Source: CAYJAD01 sp964371225 (lineage in GTDB: Bacteria > Desulfobacterota > Desulfovibrionia > Desulfovibrionales > Desulfovibrionaceae). Taken from it: DNA of 8,910 bases. The stretch is from assembly GCA_964371225.1 (NCBI GenBank), contig CAYJNA010000096.1:1-8910 (forward strand), written 5' to 3'. The translations under genes and the position numbers were made by a program. Position 1 is the stretch's first letter; each line of letters begins with the position of its first letter. Shown piece after piece: positions 5,957 through 8,910 of the stretch. The notes below the pieces were generated by a model. It made no database searches, was not told the DNA's origin, and was given only the letters and a program-made list of their open reading frames with translations.

Positions 5957-8128
5957 TTAAAAAAGGCTTCCTTGTTCATTACTTGGCTTTTTTACGCTGG
6001 TATGTACGGCTGCATTTGTTACCGTGCTTTCTTCTACGGGCTGTACAGCAGTAGAGGGCGTTTCAGCCCCTTCTTGACGTGTACATAAGGCTAAAAACGC
6101 GTCTTCGCTCAAGATAGTAATACCCAGTTTCTGAGCTTTTTCAAGCTTGGAACCGGCATTTTCTCCTGCCACAAGGTAATCTAGTTTTTTACTTACGCTA
6201 CCAAGTATTTCAGCCCCTGCTTCTTCTGCCTGAGCACTGGCTTCATGGCGCGCCATACTAAGCGTACCGGTGAACAGAATTTTCTTACCCAAGAGGGGAG
6301 AGGCCGTGGCTTTTTCTGTTGTGTGCGTAACAGTGTTTTGCGGGTCTAGCCCAAGAGCCTTAAAGCGTGCCAGAAGTTCTTTATTACTTTCACTTTGAAA
6401 ATATTTTTCTAAGGAATTGGCCATTTCTGGGCCAATGTCCGGTAATTGCATCCATTCTTCCGGTGTGGCTTTAGCTAAAGCATCCATGGATGTATAGTGC
6501 TTTGCTAGTAGCTTTGCTGTTTGCGCCCCTATATGACGTATGCCTAATGCATGAATAAGTTTAGCTAAGGTGGCTTTTTCCTTGGCTTGTGCAAAGGCCG
6601 CCACAAATTTTTCTGCCAGAACTTCGCCCATGCGGTCAAATTTGAGCAATATATCTTCTTGTAATGTAAAAAGATCTGCAGGGCTTTTTACAAGTCCTTT
6701 TTTTACTAATTGCTCAATCCACTTTTGCCCAATGCCTTGAACATCAAGGCCGCCCTTGCTCACAAAATGCTTGATGCTTTGTAAGAGCACTGCCGGGCAG
6801 GAGCTATTATTACAGCGCCATGCGGCTTGACCTGCTTCACGGGTGGCATTTTCTTGACACATGGGGCACACATGCGGAAAAGCATAGGGTTGGCTTTCTT
6901 TCGGACGTAATGTCAGCACAGGGCCCACCACTTCGGGGATAACATCTCCTGCACGTTGAATATAGACAGTGTCGCCCACGCGCACATCTTTGGCCTGTAT
7001 TTCATCTTCATTATGTAAGGTGGCACGGCTCACTATGACACCCCCCACATTGGCAGGTTCGAGCACTGCCACAGGTGTGAGAACGCCTGTACGCCCCACT
7101 TGTATCTCTATGCCAAGCAATTTGGTTTGTACTTGCTCTGGAGGAAATTTAAAAGCCACGGCAAAACGCGGCGCTCTTGCGGTAAAACCCAGAGCTTCTT
7201 GGGCTTCAAGGCTATTTACCTTCACCACAGCGCCGTCAATATCCATGGCATAGGAAGCTCTCTGCTCTCGAATGGCTTCAGTCATGCTGAGCACTGCAGC
7301 ACTGTTGTGGCAGAGCTTTCCTTCCGGCGGGGTGGAAAATCCCCATTTTTGTAAAGCTTGTATGAGTTGGCTATGCTCTTGCCAGGGGCTAATATTGCCC
7401 CATGTTATCAGACCCGCCCCATAAGCAAAAAATCGCAGAGGGCGCTTTGCGCTTATGCTACTATCTAATTGGCGTACTGACCCTGCAGCGGCATTGCGCG
7501 GATTGGCAAAAATTTTGGCGCCGCTTTCTTCTTGCACAGCGTTGAGTTTTAAAAAATCAGCCTTATACATAACTACTTCTCCGCGTACTTCTACACGTGG
7601 AGGTAGGGGAAAATCCGCATGGGCTTTAAGGCGCAAAGGCACATTTTTGATGGTGCGCACTTGCTCGGTGACTACTTCACCTATGTCACCGTCACCACGG
7701 GTGAGCGCTGTTACCAGCTGCCCCTCTTCATAAATAAGCTCCATGGCTAACCCATCTAGTTTAGGGTCACACCAAAAAACATCCAAAGCTGATGGGGCGG
7801 CTTCTGGTAAGGCTCTGTGCATGCGTGTACACCAGTCCTGCCATTCCTCTGCATTAAAAACATTATCAAGGCCGTACATGGTGAGGCTGTGCTTTTGCTT
7901 TTCTAACCACGCCAGCACGGCACCGCCAGCACGCGCCGTGGGTGAGTGAGCAAGGCGTAATTGCGGATGCTCTTTTTCCAATGCTTCCAGTTCTTTGAAA
8001 AGCTTGTCATATTCTGCATCGCTAATGCTTGGCGCGTCAAGGGTGTGGTATTTATAATTATGCTCTTCTAAAAGAGACACAAGTTCTTGTATTCTTTCTT
8101 GAGCGTGAGCTGTATTTTCTTGATTCAT
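5957..8128 (-). CDS. ligA: NAD-dependent DNA ligase
   Basis: LigA seals nicks in duplex DNA during replication and repair, using NAD+ to adenylate its active-site lysine. At 723 residues it is longer than the usual 670 or so. In order: domain Ia with YKYH...DAEYD (25-41); the nucleotidyltransferase domain with KLDG (Lys123 catalytic) and TRGDGDIGE (143-151); the OB domain around 330-410; a four-cysteine zinc site (C421, C424, C439, C444); helix-hairpin-helix segments near 529-542 and 562-573; and a BRCT domain at about 609-682. A 41-residue linker-like tail follows and ends in QGSLF, resembling a beta-clamp binding motif. The residue two before Lys123 is Asp121, where E. coli LigA has Glu113. 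The ATG at 8128 has no recognisable ribosome binding site, but its distance to YKYH matches other LigA proteins. It is the first gene of the minus-strand series. Confidence 0.97.
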   Translation of the reverse strand: MNQENTAHAQERIQELVSLLEEHNYKYHTLDAPSISDAEYDKLFKELEALEKEHPQLRLAHSPTARAGGAVLAWLEKQKHSLTMYGLDNVFNAEEWQDWCTRMHRALPEAAPSALDVFWCDPKLDGLAMELIYEEGQLVTALTRGDGDIGEVVTEQVRTIKNVPLRLKAHADFPLPPRVEVRGEVVMYKADFLKLNAVQEESGAKIFANPRNAAAGSVRQLDSSISAKRPLRFFAYGAGLITWGNISPWQEHSQLIQALQKWGFSTPPEGKLCHNSAAVLSMTEAIREQRASYAMDIDGAVVKVNSLEAQEALGFTARAPRFAVAFKFPPEQVQTKLLGIEIQVGRTGVLTPVAVLEPANVGGVIVSRATLHNEDEIQAKDVRVGDTVYIQRAGDVIPEVVGPVLTLRPKESQPYAFPHVCPMCQENATREAGQAAWRCNNSSCPAVLLQSIKHFVSKGGLDVQGIGQKWIEQLVKKGLVKSPADLFTLQEDILLKFDRMGEVLAEKFVAAFAQAKEKATLAKLIHALGIRHIGAQTAKLLAKHYTSMDALAKATPEEWMQLPDIGPEMANSLEKYFQSESNKELLARFKALGLDPQNTVTHTTEKATASPLLGKKILFTGTLSMARHEASAQAEEAGAEILGSVSKKLDYLVAGENAGSKLEKAQKLGITILSEDAFLALCTRQEGAETPSTAVQPVEESTVTNAAVHTSVKKPSNEQGSLF

Positions 8129-8331
8129 AATTTACGTATTTGTTAAATAAAGGTGTAATAGAGGGGTATTGTAGAAAAATTACATTTTTTTGCGTGCGAA
8201 ATCTTACTTTTATAAGACCTAAAATGCAAGATAGAAAAGTACTGGAAAAATTTTAGCAATGAACTTGACATTTAATTTCAAAAAAGATATTTCTTTTTCA
8301 CAACGTTTATAACCCACACACGAGGTGTCTC
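8129..8331. other. AT-rich divergent intergenic region between ligA and the STAS-like gene
   Basis: These 203 bases hold the outward-facing starts of both neighbours. Towards ligA there is a TATAAA-like hexamer around 8210-8215 on the minus strand, but no matching -35, and no ribosome binding site before the ligA ATG. A short imperfect palindrome (TCTTA at 8202-8206, TAAGA at 8213-8217) overlaps that hexamer. Towards the right, a better promoter and ribosome binding site serve the STAS-like gene. No small gene is visible. Confidence 0.5.
8265..8291 (+). promoter_or_regulatory. candidate sigma70-type promoter of the STAS-like gene
   Basis: A perfect TTGACA -35 lies at 8265-8270. The -10 is weaker: GATATT at 8286-8291 (spacer 15) or TATTTC at 8288-8293 (spacer 17). 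Transcription would start near 8300, giving a leader of about 30 bases that carries the GAGGTG ribosome binding site at 8322-8327. Confidence 0.45.
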
Positions 8332-8742
8332 ATGCAAAATTCTACACAAAATTTTCATTATGCGGTGCGTAAAAGTATTACTGGCGTACATGTAAAGCTT
8401 TCTGGTAACTTTGAACACAATGATATGGTTTCTTTTACGCGTTTACTCTCTGCACATTTTGCGCAAGATTTACGTTTGTTTATAGATGTGCGCACATTGC
8501 ATGTGGCCAGTGATAAAGAACGTGCTGCTTTTAAGCAATGCCTTGAAAATATACCTCCACGCCAAGTTATTTTTAAAGGTGAGCAAGGTGTGAAGCTGGG
8601 GCATCACGGCAGTCGTGTGTTGTTTATGAAGGACAGCCCCTGCAAGTGTGCCGGTGCGTGTAAGTCTTGCGCTTGTGATAGTCGTGTTAAAGACAGGAAT
8701 GCAAAATTCACTTTCAAAAATGGTCAGGCTGTGGCTGTATAA
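8332..8742 (+). CDS. small STAS-like protein with a C-terminal five-cysteine cluster
   Basis: A 136-residue soluble protein with no family name that I can assign securely. Residues 8-98 have the alternating strand/helix look of a STAS or anti-anti-sigma-like domain: a strand (VHVKLSGNF), a helix (DMVSFTRLLSAHF), a strand (LRLFIDVRTLHV), a helix (ERAAFKQCLENI) and a strand (QVIFKG). A basic and glycine-rich stretch GVKLGHHGSRVLFMK follows (86-100). Then comes a compact cluster C104, C106, C110, C113, C115 (spacing CXCX3CX2CXC), which suggests binding of a metal such as zinc or iron, and a short basic tail. The start is fixed by GAGGTG 4 bases upstream, with a good -35 further up. It stands alone, divergent from ligA, and is followed by a dispersed repeat. 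Both the fold and the metal binding are inferences. Confidence 0.8.
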   Translation: MQNSTQNFHYAVRKSITGVHVKLSGNFEHNDMVSFTRLLSAHFAQDLRLFIDVRTLHVASDKERAAFKQCLENIPPRQVIFKGEQGVKLGHHGSRVLFMKDSPCKCAGACKSCACDSRVKDRNAKFTFKNGQAVAV

Positions 8743-8784
8743 AAAAATAATGCCTTATTCGTTACAGATAAGTATAAATTAGTC

Positions 8785-8910
8785 GACACTGAAAAACTAC
8801 TTAAATATCAGTAAAAATAGGATTTATAGCTTAAAAAGCTTAATAAATTTTGCCGGAAATAAACGTATGAAATACGTTTTCTGGCAAAGTTTAGACATAT
8901 GAAATGCTTT
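8785..8910 (+). repeat. dispersed intergenic repeat, copy 2 (long form, runs off the window)
   Basis: This is the same element as 2828-2903 and in the same orientation, starting 43 bases after the stop of the STAS-like gene. It shares 8785-8837 and 8890-8910 with copy 1. The intervening 8838-8889 is absent from copy 1, where two bases stand in its place, and this block forms a long hairpin. The element reaches the window edge, so its end is unknown. Confidence 0.75.
8849..8888. repeat. long hairpin inside repeat copy 2
   Basis: TTTGCCGGAAA (8849-8859) pairs with TTTCTGGCAAA (8878-8888) through 11 bp with one G-U pair. After a three-base bulge (8860-8862), ACGTAT (8863-8868) pairs with ATACGT (8872-8877) around a GAA loop. 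The total is 17 pairs. There is no T-run directly after it, so it does not look like a simple terminator. Confidence 0.7.

Noticed and set aside
5807..6088. 93-codon + strand frame spanning the dapB-ligA junction
   Set aside because: It overlaps the ends of two well-supported genes on the other strand and has no ribosome binding site or recognisable domain.
6969..7949. Several + strand frames of 68-94 codons antisense to ligA
   Set aside because: They are shadows of the ligA coding sequence, and the Ser/Thr/Pro/Arg-rich translations are typical of a GC-skewed opposite strand.
8754..8772. Possible terminator after the STAS-like gene (CTTAT with ATAAG)
   Set aside because: The 5-bp AT-rich stem has no following T-run, so it is too weak to call.

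Overview
The window looks like a chromosomal segment of a Gram-negative bacterium with moderate-to-low GC content. The housekeeping proteins DapB and LigA, and a small ribbon-helix-helix-like protein, have a flavour I associate with Desulfovibrionales (Desulfobacterota). That placement is from memory of family sequences and was not searched. No rRNA, tRNA, CRISPR array, integrase or transposase is visible.

Layout. On the + strand, positions 184-2829 hold two tightly coupled genes: a membrane-anchored family-2 glycosyltransferase and a polytopic membrane protein with features of a GT-C type glycosyltransferase. Together they look like a lipid-carrier glycosylation module. They converge on a minus-strand series running from 8128 down to 3110: ligA (NAD-dependent DNA ligase), dapB (lysine/diaminopimelate synthesis), a 140-residue ribbon-helix-helix-like protein, and a MATE-family multidrug exporter. 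A strong Rho-independent terminator separates the small protein gene from the exporter and ends directly before the exporter's ribosome binding site. The far right carries a divergent + strand gene (8332-8742) for a small STAS-like protein with a five-cysteine cluster near its C-terminus.

Non-coding content. A dispersed repeat occurs twice in the same orientation, at 2828-2903 and 8785-8910, each time just downstream of a + strand gene. The 74 alignable positions differ only by transitions, and the second copy carries about 50 extra bases that form a long hairpin. Between the first copy and a 10-bp-stem terminator (3044-3079) lies about 140 bases of hairpin-rich DNA without a convincing gene.

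How it fits together. The + pair probably makes or uses a polyprenyl-phosphate-linked sugar at the inner membrane. ligA and dapB are housekeeping genes that may share a transcript. The small protein has its own promoter candidate and a leader with a palindrome flanked by direct repeats, which could be an autoregulatory site, and the exporter would depend on read-through of the terminator or on a promoter inside the preceding gene. I see no clear new defence or mobile system. The most unusual items are the two-copy repeat, the terminator/leader arrangement at the exporter, the clamp-binding-like tail on LigA, and the cysteine-tailed STAS-like protein.
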